A stretch of DNA of 11,859 nt from an uncultured Kiritimatiellota bacterium (GTDB taxonomy: Bacteria > Verrucomicrobiota > Kiritimatiellia > RFP12 > UBA1067). The stretch covers positions 1 through 11,859 of the forward strand of contig CAKURH010000106.1 in NCBI GenBank assembly GCA_934675625.1. Direction: 5' to 3'. Below the pieces are notes generated by a model. It saw only the letters and a list, made by a program, of their open reading frames with translations. It made no database searches and had not been told where the DNA came from. A program made the position numbers and the translations under genes. Shown piece by piece: positions 1 to 6,833 of this stretch (its first letter is position 1; every line of letters begins with the position of its first letter).

Positions 1-80
1 GCATATGCTTACGATTCACGTCTGGCCAAAGTGGCTTAAGAGGTTTTTGCTGACCCACCCCCTTTACAAGTCACCTTCCG

Positions 81-1451
81 TCAGGCCTCGACCTTCGGCA
101 GGCCCGCGAAGCCGCGCGCGAGGTCGGCGTCCGTCGGGATCGTGTCGCTCATCGTGCCGTCGTTGTACTTGCCGTAGGCGACCATGTCGAAGTAGCCCGT
201 GCCGGTGAGGCCGAAGACGATCGTCTCCGCACGGCCCGTCTCCTTGCAGCGCAGGGCCTCGTCGATCGCCGCGCGGATCGCGTGCGCCGACTCGGGCGCG
301 GGCAGCGTCCCCTCCGTGCGCGCGAAGAACGTCGCCGCCTCGAAGACCTTCGTCTGCTCGACGCTCGTCGCCTCCATGAGCTTCTGGTCGTAGAGCTCCG
401 AGAGCATCGAGCTCATGCCGTGGTAGCGGAGGCCGCCCGCGTGGCTGGCGGACGGGATGAAGCCGCTCCCCAGCGTGTACATCTTCGCGAGCGGGCACAC
501 CCTGCCCGTGTCGCAGAAGTCGTAGGCGTACCGGCCGCGCGTCAGCGACGGGCAGCTCGCCGGCTCGACGGCGACGATCCGGTAGTCGGCCTCGCCGCGC
601 AGCTTCTCGCCCATGAACGGCGCGATGAGGCCGGAGAGGTTCGAGCCGCCGCCCGCGCAGCCGATGATGACGTCGGGCTTCACGCCGAGCTTCCTGAGGG
701 CCGCCTGCGTCTCGAGGCCGATGATCGACTGGTGCAGGCAGACCTGGTTGAGGACGCTGCCCAGGAGGTAGCGCGCGTTCGGCCGCTTCAGCGCCGACTC
801 GACAGCCTCGGAGATCGCGCAGCCGAGCGAACCGGTCGTGCCGGGGAACTCGGCGTTGATCTTCCGCCCGACGTCCGTCGTCATCGACGGCGAGGGCGTG
901 ACGTCCGCCCCGTACGTGCGCATGACCTCGCGGCGGAACGGCTTCTGCTCGTAGGAGCACTTGACCATGAAGACGTGGCACTTCAGGCCGAAGAACGCGC
1001 TCGCCATCGAGAGGGCCGTGCCCCACTGGCCCGCGCCCGTCTCGGTCGTGACGTCCGTGAGGCCCTGCGCCTTCGCGTAGTAGGCCTGGGCGATCGCGCT
1101 GTTGAGCTTGTGCGAGCCGGACGTGTTGTTGCCCTCGAACTTGTAGTAGATCTTCGCGGGCGTGCCGAGTGCCTTCTCGAGGAAGGTCGCGCGGACGAGC
1201 GGCGAGGGGCGGTACATCTTGTAGAACTCCCGCACGGGCTCCGGGATCGGGATGTGTGCGGTCGTGTCGTCCAGCTCCTGACGGACGCACTCCTTGCAGA
1301 AGACGTGCTCGAGCTCCGCCGCCGTGACGGGCTGGAGCGTCGCCGGGTTCAGGAGCGGCGCGGGCTTCTTCTTCATGTCCGCGCGCATGTTGTACCACGC
1401 CGTCGGCAGTTCCGCCTCGGTCAGGTAGGTCTTGTAGGGTTCGTCCTGCAT
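81..1451 (-). CDS. trpB: TrpB2-type tryptophan synthase beta chain
   Basis: A 456-residue fold-type II PLP enzyme expected to condense indole and L-serine to L-tryptophan in the cytoplasm. Visible motifs are SGSHKLNSA at 111-119 with the PLP-binding lysine K115, ETGAGQWG at 137-144, and the glycine-rich phosphate-binding loop GCAGGGSN at 264-271. The long N-terminal extension before the PLP lysine (about 114 residues) and total length fit the TrpB2 class rather than the shorter TrpB1. I chose the ATG at 1451 over an in-frame TTG at 1496: the intervening residues are lysine-rich and unlike the family, although the ribosome site (AAAGG close to the ATG) is weak. There is no trpA or other trp gene nearby. 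It lies downstream of tRNA-Ser on the same strand, and no separate promoter is evident. TrpB2 members can act on free indole or as serine deaminases; which applies here is not shown by sequence. Confidence 0.93.
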   Translation of the reverse strand: MQDEPYKTYLTEAELPTAWYNMRADMKKKPAPLLNPATLQPVTAAELEHVFCKECVRQELDDTTAHIPIPEPVREFYKMYRPSPLVRATFLEKALGTPAKIYYKFEGNNTSGSHKLNSAIAQAYYAKAQGLTDVTTETGAGQWGTALSMASAFFGLKCHVFMVKCSYEQKPFRREVMRTYGADVTPSPSMTTDVGRKINAEFPGTTGSLGCAISEAVESALKRPNARYLLGSVLNQVCLHQSIIGLETQAALRKLGVKPDVIIGCAGGGSNLSGLIAPFMGEKLRGEADYRIVAVEPASCPSLTRGRYAYDFCDTGRVCPLAKMYTLGSGFIPSASHAGGLRYHGMSSMLSELYDQKLMEATSVEQTKVFEAATFFARTEGTLPAPESAHAIRAAIDEALRCKETGRAETIVFGLTGTGYFDMVAYGKYNDGTMSDTIPTDADLARGFAGLPKVEA

Positions 1452-1489
1452 TGCCTTTTCTTTCGTTTTCTTCTGCTTTTCTCTCTTTA

Positions 1490-1526
1490 AATGCAAAATG
1501 CGGACCGCCTCTTTCCGGCGACCCGC
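1490..1526 (-). terminator. Hairpin terminator or attenuator behind tRNA-Ser
   Basis: On the minus strand, nine bases after the tRNA CCA end, 1526-1517 pairs with 1509-1500 in a 10-bp stem (two G-U pairs) around a seven-base loop GGAAAGA. It is followed by ATTTTGCATTT. This fits a Rho-independent terminator for the tRNA, though the U-tract is interrupted. Because no obvious promoter lies between this hairpin and trpB, it could also be a leaky terminator or attenuator in a shared transcript. Confidence 0.6.
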
Positions 1527-1534
1527 CCCTTGAC

Positions 1535-1628
1535 TGGCGGAGGGAGGGGGATTTGAACCCCCGGTACGGAGATTAGACCGTACGACGATTTAGCAAACCG
1601 CTGCCTTCAGCCACTCAGCCATCCCTCC
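1535..1628 (-). tRNA. tRNA-Ser (anticodon GCU)
   Basis: The minus-strand sequence folds as a type II tRNA. It has acceptor GGAGGGA pairing with TCCCTCC, and a typical serine D-arm (GCTGAGTGGCTGAAGGC). The anticodon stem GCGGT/ATCGT encloses TTGCTAA, giving anticodon GCU for AGC/AGU codons. A long variable arm contains GTACGG pairing with CCGTAC, and the T-arm is GGGGG-TTCAAAT-CCCCC. The discriminator is G and the 3' CCA is encoded. The gene starts 25 bases downstream of the nagA stop and has its own promoter and hairpin terminator. Confidence 0.97.
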
Positions 1629-1647
1629 AAATCACAAATTGGTGCGT

Positions 1648-1676
1648 ATTGTATCAAATCCGCTGCTCGCCGTCAA
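1648..1676 (-). promoter_or_regulatory. Promoter of tRNA-Ser, overlapping the nagA stop codon
   Basis: Reading the minus strand, TTGACG (1676-1671) is separated by exactly 17 bases from TACAAT (1653-1648), and TG precedes the -10 by one base (TGATACAAT, 1656-1648). The predicted start is about 13 bases before the tRNA 5' end. The -35 box and spacer are inside nagA codons, and the TGA stop of nagA (1656-1654) supplies the TG of the extended -10. Confidence 0.75.
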
Positions 1677-2817
1677 CGAAGACGGCCGACGGCTTCCACG
1701 TGCGCGGGTTGACGACGACGAGATCGGCCACGAACCCCGGCTCGACCTTGCCGAGGTCGTCGCCCCAGCCCTGCTCGATTGCCTGGTTCCACGCCGTCGT
1801 GCGCACGAGGTCCTTGAGCGGAATGCCCGTGACGGCGTGGACGTTCCGCAGCCCGTGGCCCATCCAGAGCGTCGAGCCCGCCAGATGCCCGTCCTTGACG
1901 AGCCGCGCCACGCCGTCCCGGAGGACGACCCCGACGCCCCCCATCTCGAACGAATACCCGTCCGCGCAGTGCGAGCAGCGCAGCGAGTCCGTGATCATCT
2001 GGATGTGCTCGAGCGGACGATGCGTGAAGATGAGCCGCAGCATGTCATCGCAAAGGTGGGTGCGGTCGCAGATCACCTCGGTGTTGAGGTCGTCGATCAG
2101 GAGCCCCGCGCCGACGATGCCGATCTCGCGGTGGTGAAGCGGCGTCATCTGGTTGCAGAAGTGCGTCAGGTGGCAGAGACCGTGCCGGTAGGCGGCCCGC
2201 AAGTCCTTCATCGTCCCGTCCGTATGCCCGCAGCTCGGCACGGCGCCCAGCCGGAAGCAGGCACGCGCGAAGGCCGCGCCGCCTTCCGTCTCGACGGCGT
2301 AGGAGACCAGCCGCACGGGGAAGACCTTCGCAATCTCCTTCAGCTCCTTCACGGACGGCTTGCGGACGAACTTCGGGTTCTGCGCGCCGCAGCGCGCGAG
2401 GCTGATGTAGGGCCCTTCGAGATGAATGCCCGGCACCTTCGCGTAGGGCTGGCCCGCCTCGGCGTAGGCCTTCGCGTTCGCGGCAGCGGCGAGCAGCGTC
2501 TCGTGCGAGACGGTGAGCGTCGTCGGCAAGACTGTCGTCACGCCCTCCCGCAGCTTCGACTGCGCGAACGTGAAGATCGCCTGCGGGTCGGCGTCGCAGA
2601 AGTCGGCCCCGCACGCGCCGTGCGTGTGGACGTCGATGAAGCCCGGCATCACGTATTGCCCCTTCACGTCGACGACCGTCGTGCGCGCATCGGCCTTCGC
2701 CGCGACCGGACGCGCGGTCACGCGACGGATGCGCGCGCCCTCGACGACGACCGTCGCGGCCGGGAGGTCGACCCCCGGCGAAATCACATGGGCATTGACG
2801 ATGACTGTCCTCTGCAT
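1654..2817 (-). CDS. nagA: N-acetylglucosamine-6-phosphate deacetylase
   Basis: A 387-residue amidohydrolase that removes acetate from GlcNAc-6-phosphate, feeding amino-sugar breakdown and wall recycling. PGFIDVHTHG at 58-67 holds the HxH metal motif (H64, H66). HLEGPY carries the metal-binding E134, GHTD gives H198, LTHFCNQM gives H219, and ITDS gives the catalytic D277, all spaced as in the family. The C-terminal ending EPGFVADLVVV is also typical. The start at 2817 is supported by GAGGAG (2833-2828) and by alignment of the first strand (MQRTVIVNAHVI). An ATG at 2841 is the alternative and would be almost leaderless. No nagB or sugar transporter is adjacent, so it is a single-gene unit divergent from the hydrolase. 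Confidence 0.96.
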   Translation of the reverse strand: MQRTVIVNAHVISPGVDLPAATVVVEGARIRRVTARPVAAKADARTTVVDVKGQYVMPGFIDVHTHGACGADFCDADPQAIFTFAQSKLREGVTTVLPTTLTVSHETLLAAAANAKAYAEAGQPYAKVPGIHLEGPYISLARCGAQNPKFVRKPSVKELKEIAKVFPVRLVSYAVETEGGAAFARACFRLGAVPSCGHTDGTMKDLRAAYRHGLCHLTHFCNQMTPLHHREIGIVGAGLLIDDLNTEVICDRTHLCDDMLRLIFTHRPLEHIQMITDSLRCSHCADGYSFEMGGVGVVLRDGVARLVKDGHLAGSTLWMGHGLRNVHAVTGIPLKDLVRTTAWNQAIEQGWGDDLGKVEPGFVADLVVVNPRTWKPSAVFVDGEQRI

Positions 2818-2854
2818 GTTCCCTGCACTCCTCGCTTTCATTTGCGGAAGCGGG

Positions 2855-2863
2855 ATTATACCA
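2855..2863 (-). promoter_or_regulatory. Extended -10 promoter of nagA
   Basis: The minus strand shows TGGTATAAT, an extended -10 with a perfect TATAAT (2860-2855). No convincing -35 is seen at 16-18 bp. The expected start near 2848 gives a leader of about 30 bases to the 2817 ATG, containing GAGGAG. Confidence 0.65.
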
Positions 2864-2879
2864 CAATTCGGACGGGATT

Positions 2880-2888
2880 TGCTATACT
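2880..2888 (+). promoter_or_regulatory. Extended -10 promoter of the hydrolase gene
   Basis: TGCTATACT is an extended -10 whose expected transcription start is at or within a base of the A of the ATG at 2896. No Shine-Dalgarno sequence precedes that ATG, so the mRNA may be leaderless. The -35 region overlaps that of the divergent nagA promoter. Confidence 0.55.
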
Positions 2889-2895
2889 TTCCGGC

Positions 2896-3531
2896 ATGGA
2901 ACAGCAAACCCTCTCTGTCGGACTCTACGAAGTCAACTGCACGATCCTGAGCGAAGGCGGCCAGGCGGTTCTCGTCGACCCCGGCGCCGAAGCTGACCGC
3001 CTCGCCGAAGCGCTCGCGCGGAACGGCCTCGCGCCGGTGGCCGTCCTCCTCACGCACGCGCACTTCGACCACATCGGCGGGCTGCCCGGCCTGCTCGCGC
3101 GATTCCCCGCGCTGCCCGTGATCGTCGGCGCGGCGGACGCGCCCGTCCTCACGCATCCGTTGAACCAGTGCCCGCCTGCCTACCCGCCGATCCCCCGCCC
3201 GCCGACGCTCCGCACGCTCGACGCGCGCGCGGCCCTCGCGCCCTTCGCGCCGGGCGGCTGGCTCGCCGACCTCGAAGTCCTCGACACGCCCGGCCACACG
3301 CCCGGCGGCGTCTGCTACTACCTGCCGACGGAAAAGCTGCTGCTGTCGGGCGACACGCTCTTCGCGGGCTCCGTCGGACGCACCGACTTCCCCGGCGGCG
3401 ACATGGCGACGCTGCGCGCCTCGCTCCGCAAGCTGACCGCGCTCCCCGACGACACGCGCGTCATCCCCGGCCACGGCCCCTTCACGACGATTGGCGCCGA
3501 AAAGCGCGGCAATCCCTTCCTCCGGCCATGA
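2896..3531 (+). CDS. Metallo-beta-lactamase-fold hydrolase (glyoxalase II-like)
   Basis: A 211-residue soluble hydrolase of the MBL superfamily, subgroup of small glyoxalase II-like proteins often annotated as YcbL/hydroxyacylglutathione hydrolase-like. The metal ligands are all present: THAHFDH at 53-59 (H54, H56, D58, H59), GHTPGG with H134, SGDTLF with D153, and PGHGP with H193. The length matches the short YcbL-type enzymes that lack the glutathione-binding C-terminal domain of true glyoxalase II. The substrate is therefore unknown; a thioester is plausible. Its stop overlaps the next start as ATGA (3528-3531), implying translational coupling to the AT-DH-PPTase protein. That raises the possibility of a thioesterase-like role on acyl chains, which is inference only. 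A longer reading frame upstream of 2896 is rejected because it runs antisense through nagA. Confidence 0.9.
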   Translation: MEQQTLSVGLYEVNCTILSEGGQAVLVDPGAEADRLAEALARNGLAPVAVLLTHAHFDHIGGLPGLLARFPALPVIVGAADAPVLTHPLNQCPPAYPPIPRPPTLRTLDARAALAPFAPGGWLADLEVLDTPGHTPGGVCYYLPTEKLLLSGDTLFAGSVGRTDFPGGDMATLRASLRKLTALPDDTRVIPGHGPFTTIGAEKRGNPFLRP

Positions 3532-6500
3532 CCGAGCTCGTCCTTGTCCGCGCCGCCGACGAGACGGCGCTCGTCGCCGAGCTGACGCGGCTCGTCGCGT
3601 TCCTCGACCGCGTGCCCGAAGTTGCGCTCGCCGACGTCGCCTACACCTGCTCGCTGAAGGCGGGCGCGTGCGTGCTCGCCGTGATTGCGGACGACGTGCC
3701 GTCGCTGCGCGCGCGCCTCGCCTCCGCCAAGGGCCGCCTCGAAGGCGGCTCGGCGAAGCGCATCCGCGACAAGAGCGGCACGTACTACGCGCGCGAGCAC
3801 CTGCTGGGGCCGGGGCTTGGGAAGCTCGCGTTCGTCTACCCCGGCGTGCCGGGCTTCTATCCCGACATGCTGCGCGACCTCGCGGTCGCCTATCCGCCCT
3901 GCCGCGCGGCGTTCGACGAGCTGGAGGAGGCGCTGAAGGACGATCCGTCGTTCACGCCGTCGTCGTTCATCTTCCCGCCCGCGCCGTACTACCGGCACGA
4001 TGCGGACATCTTCTCGTCCGGCGCCTACGCCGAGGCGCTCGTCGCGACCTACACGGGCTGCGTCGCACTGACGCGGCTCCTGAAGTCCGTCGGGCTGGGC
4101 CCCGACGGCGTCGTCGGCTTCGCGGGCGGCGACCTCGCAGCGATGATGCAGTCGGGCGCGGCGGGCGAGAACCTAGAGCGTCCGAAGCGCATCCGCGCCA
4201 TCTCCGAGATCTACCGCATCGTCCACAAGGCCGTGAACCACGGCGGGCTTCGGCAGGTCGCGGTGCTGTCGGTCCTCCTGCGCCATCCGGGCGAGATCGA
4301 CGCGCTCGTGGCGTCGCTGCCGGACGACAAGGTCTTCCTCGCGGTCGACTTCTCGCCGCGCCAGAAGACGTTCGTCGTCGCCGCCGAGTGGGAGGGGCCC
4401 GTCACGGAGATGTTCGTCGCGGCGGGCGTGCGCGTGAAGAAGCTCGCGCTCGACCGTCCGTTCAACACGCCGCTGTGCGAATCGCTCGTCCCCGTCGTCC
4501 GCAAGTTCGCGGACGCCTGGATGAAGCGCGAAAGCGTCTGCGACGTCTATTCCTGCCTCACGGCGGCGCGGCTGCCGTCCGGCAAGCGCGCGGCCCGCAA
4601 GGAGGCCGCCGAGCGCTGGGCGCGCCCCGTGCGCTTCCGCGAGACGGTGCGCCGGATGTTCGACGACGGCTACCGCGTGTTCCTGGAGGTCGGCCCGCGC
4701 GGCCTCCTGACGGCGGCGGTCGCGGACACGCTGCGCGGCGAGGCGCATGCGGCGATCACGCTCAACTCGATCCACCGCAGCGGACGCCTCCAGCTGCTGC
4801 ACGCGCTCGGCCAGCTCGCCGCGCAGGGCGCGCCGGTGGACATCGCGTCCGCCTACGTGCGGCGCGGCGCGCGGGCGCTCGACTTCGACGCGGCGATCGC
4901 GCTTGAGGTGCGCAAGGACGCCGAGATGAAGCTGTCGCGCGCGTTTCCCCGGCTGACGCTGCTCTCCGCCGCGACGCCGCTTTCGGGCGCGACGTTCCTC
5001 GCCGAGCCGAAGGGGCGCGGCGCGAAGGCGGCGGCGCGCGCCGCCGCGCTCGCCCAGCAGTCGCGCTGCCAGCGCCAGTTCGACTTCGGCGCGCTCAATC
5101 CGCTCGTCTCCGACGCGGACACGCTGGAGGCGATGCCGGGCGTCTCCGTCGAGATCGTCAAGGAGTTCCGCCTCTTGGACCTGCCGTTCCTCGGCGACTA
5201 CGCGCTCGGCACGAGCCAGATGAGCTATTCCGACCCGAACCTGCGCGGGCTCATCCCGCTCATGCCGTCCGTCGGCGCCGAGCTGATGGCCGAGACGGCC
5301 CAGCTCGTGATGCCGAACCGCACGCTGCTGCGGATCGAGGATCTCGTCTGCCGCCGCATGACGTCGTTCGAGAAGGGGCGGCTCAAGCTGACGGTCAAGG
5401 CCGAGCGCGTGCCGGCCGCCGCGCCGGACGAGTCGGCGTTCAAGGTGCAGATCCGCGACGACCGCCCGAACGCGACGTTCACCTGGGCGGCGATGGAGGC
5501 GACGGTCGTCCTCGCGGCGTCGCTGCCGCCGTCCCCGCCGGTCGCGGTCGATCCGCTCTCGAAGCCGCGCAGCGTCCACTGGTCGGGCCGCGACGTCTAC
5601 CCCGCGCGCCTGAGCGCCGGGCAGCGTCTGCGCAACATCACGTTCGTCGAGTCGTGGAGCGAGAACGGCATCGACTACGAGGTGACCGTGCCGCCGCTCG
5701 CCGGCAACGTCGCGTTCACGCGCTTTCCGCTCTGGGCGGTCAACCCGCTGCTCCTGGAGTCGGTCGTCGACGGCTTTCCGCTCTGGCGCAGCCACGAGCG
5801 CTTCGCGGGCGCGTTCTCGTTCCCGTTCCGCGTGCGGCGCATCGCCCTCGGCGGCGTCGCGCCGAGCGAGGGCGACCGCCTGAAGTGCTACATGCGCCTG
5901 ACGGGCGTGACGCCGCGCAGCCACCTCTGCGACATCACGGCGACGGACGGCAACGGCAAGGTGCTCGTCTCGGTCTCCGGCTGGGAGGAGCTGACCGAGC
6001 GCGTGCCGGTCGGCTACCGCGCGCTCATCCTGCAGCCGGCGACGACGTTCCTCACCGAGCCGCTCGGCGGCGACCTCGTCGGGAATCCCTCGACGGACGT
6101 CGCGACGGCGTTCGTGACGGACATCCCCTACCCGATCTTCGAGCGCAACGAGGAGATGTGGCTCAAGACGCTTTCGCACGTCATCCTCGACGCCTCCGAG
6201 CGGCGCGAGTTCGCCGAGATGACGGGCTCGGCCTCGCGGCGGACGGAATGGCTCTTCGGGCGCGTCGCGGCGAAGGAGGCCGTGCGCCGGTTCCTCAAGG
6301 ACTTCTACCAGGCCCGGTGGAGCGACGCGGACATCCGCATCTGGCCGGACGACTCCGGCAAGCCGCACGCGCTCGGCGCGTGGAACGACTACCTCGCGAC
6401 GAAGCTCGACATCGCCATCGCCCACACGGCGCAGTTCGTCGTCGCGATCGCCGCGGCGAACGCGCGCGTCGGCGTGGACGTCGAGTCGACGGCGCGCGAC

Positions 6501-6833
6501 CTCTCGGAGGAGTTCGCCGCCGGCGTCTTCACGCCGGAGGAGCTGGACCTCGCCGCGCAGGCGGCGAACGCCGCGCAGGCGGTCATCAAGTTCTGGTGCG
6601 CGAAGGAGGCCGTCTCGAAAGCGCTGGGCACGGGCATCCGCTACTCGCCGAAGGAGATGGTCGTCACGGGGTTCCTTGCGGACTCCGGCGCGCTCACGAT
6701 GCGGCTCGAAGGCGGCTGGGTCGAGGCGTTCAAGGCGTTCAAGGGCCGCGACATCGGCGTGACGGTGCGCACGTTCCGCGACCACGCGCTCGCCTCCTGC
6801 TTCATCCCCGCGACGCTGTTCAGCGAAGAGTGA
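3528..6833 (+). CDS. Polyketide synthase-like AT-DH-PPTase protein with degenerate AT and DH sites
   Basis: A 1101-residue protein resembling the end of iterative type I polyketide/PUFA/enediyne synthases. Residues 1-95 resemble the KS-AT linker. About 97-440 is an acyltransferase fold (GKLAFVYPG at 98-106; RVFLEVGPRGLLT near 383-395). About 540-845 is a double-hotdog dehydratase, and about 880-1095 is a Sfp-type 4'-phosphopantetheinyl transferase. In the AT the GHSxG nucleophile motif reads GFAGG (197-201), with Ala199 for serine; the later catalytic His motif reads FNTP (312-315), with Asn313; and GQG reads GVP. In the DH, DHxxG reads DYALG (Tyr558), and the usual second-hotdog Asp aligns with Glu744. 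The PPTase keeps GVDVE (D984, E986) and KFWCAKEAVSKALG (K1026, E1027). There is no KS, KR or ACP, and none is in the window. It could activate a carrier protein encoded elsewhere while the AT and DH act as scaffold. The alignments are by eye. Confidence 0.85.
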   Translation: MTELVLVRAADETALVAELTRLVAFLDRVPEVALADVAYTCSLKAGACVLAVIADDVPSLRARLASAKGRLEGGSAKRIRDKSGTYYAREHLLGPGLGKLAFVYPGVPGFYPDMLRDLAVAYPPCRAAFDELEEALKDDPSFTPSSFIFPPAPYYRHDADIFSSGAYAEALVATYTGCVALTRLLKSVGLGPDGVVGFAGGDLAAMMQSGAAGENLERPKRIRAISEIYRIVHKAVNHGGLRQVAVLSVLLRHPGEIDALVASLPDDKVFLAVDFSPRQKTFVVAAEWEGPVTEMFVAAGVRVKKLALDRPFNTPLCESLVPVVRKFADAWMKRESVCDVYSCLTAARLPSGKRAARKEAAERWARPVRFRETVRRMFDDGYRVFLEVGPRGLLTAAVADTLRGEAHAAITLNSIHRSGRLQLLHALGQLAAQGAPVDIASAYVRRGARALDFDAAIALEVRKDAEMKLSRAFPRLTLLSAATPLSGATFLAEPKGRGAKAAARAAALAQQSRCQRQFDFGALNPLVSDADTLEAMPGVSVEIVKEFRLLDLPFLGDYALGTSQMSYSDPNLRGLIPLMPSVGAELMAETAQLVMPNRTLLRIEDLVCRRMTSFEKGRLKLTVKAERVPAAAPDESAFKVQIRDDRPNATFTWAAMEATVVLAASLPPSPPVAVDPLSKPRSVHWSGRDVYPARLSAGQRLRNITFVESWSENGIDYEVTVPPLAGNVAFTRFPLWAVNPLLLESVVDGFPLWRSHERFAGAFSFPFRVRRIALGGVAPSEGDRLKCYMRLTGVTPRSHLCDITATDGNGKVLVSVSGWEELTERVPVGYRALILQPATTFLTEPLGGDLVGNPSTDVATAFVTDIPYPIFERNEEMWLKTLSHVILDASERREFAEMTGSASRRTEWLFGRVAAKEAVRRFLKDFYQARWSDADIRIWPDDSGKPHALGAWNDYLATKLDIAIAHTAQFVVAIAAANARVGVDVESTARDLSEEFAAGVFTPEELDLAAQAANAAQAVIKFWCAKEAVSKALGTGIRYSPKEMVVTGFLADSGALTMRLEGGWVEAFKAFKGRDIGVTVRTFRDHALASCFIPATLFSEE

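Noticed and set aside
16..56. Possible plus-strand terminator (GCCA/TGGC hairpin followed by TTTTT)
   Set aside because: The stem is only four pairs and the T-run is more than ten bases away, so it is not supportable.
282..1490. 402-residue plus-strand frame opposite trpB
   Set aside because: It is a low-complexity shadow of trpB on the other strand with no recognisable motif.
1639..2895. Plus-strand open frame upstream of the hydrolase ATG, giving a 630-residue product
   Set aside because: It is antisense to nagA and its translation is arginine-rich without family resemblance; MBL homology begins at the 2896 ATG.
2818..3474. N-terminal extension of nagA to 3474
   Set aside because: The extra residues are antisense to the hydrolase gene and do not resemble NagA; the promoter and ribosome site lie between 2817 and 2863.
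4173..6785. 870-residue minus-strand open frame inside the AT-DH-PPTase gene
   Set aside because: Its composition is Arg/Asp/Glu/His-rich, typical of the complement of a GC-rich gene, while the plus frame has clear domain motifs.
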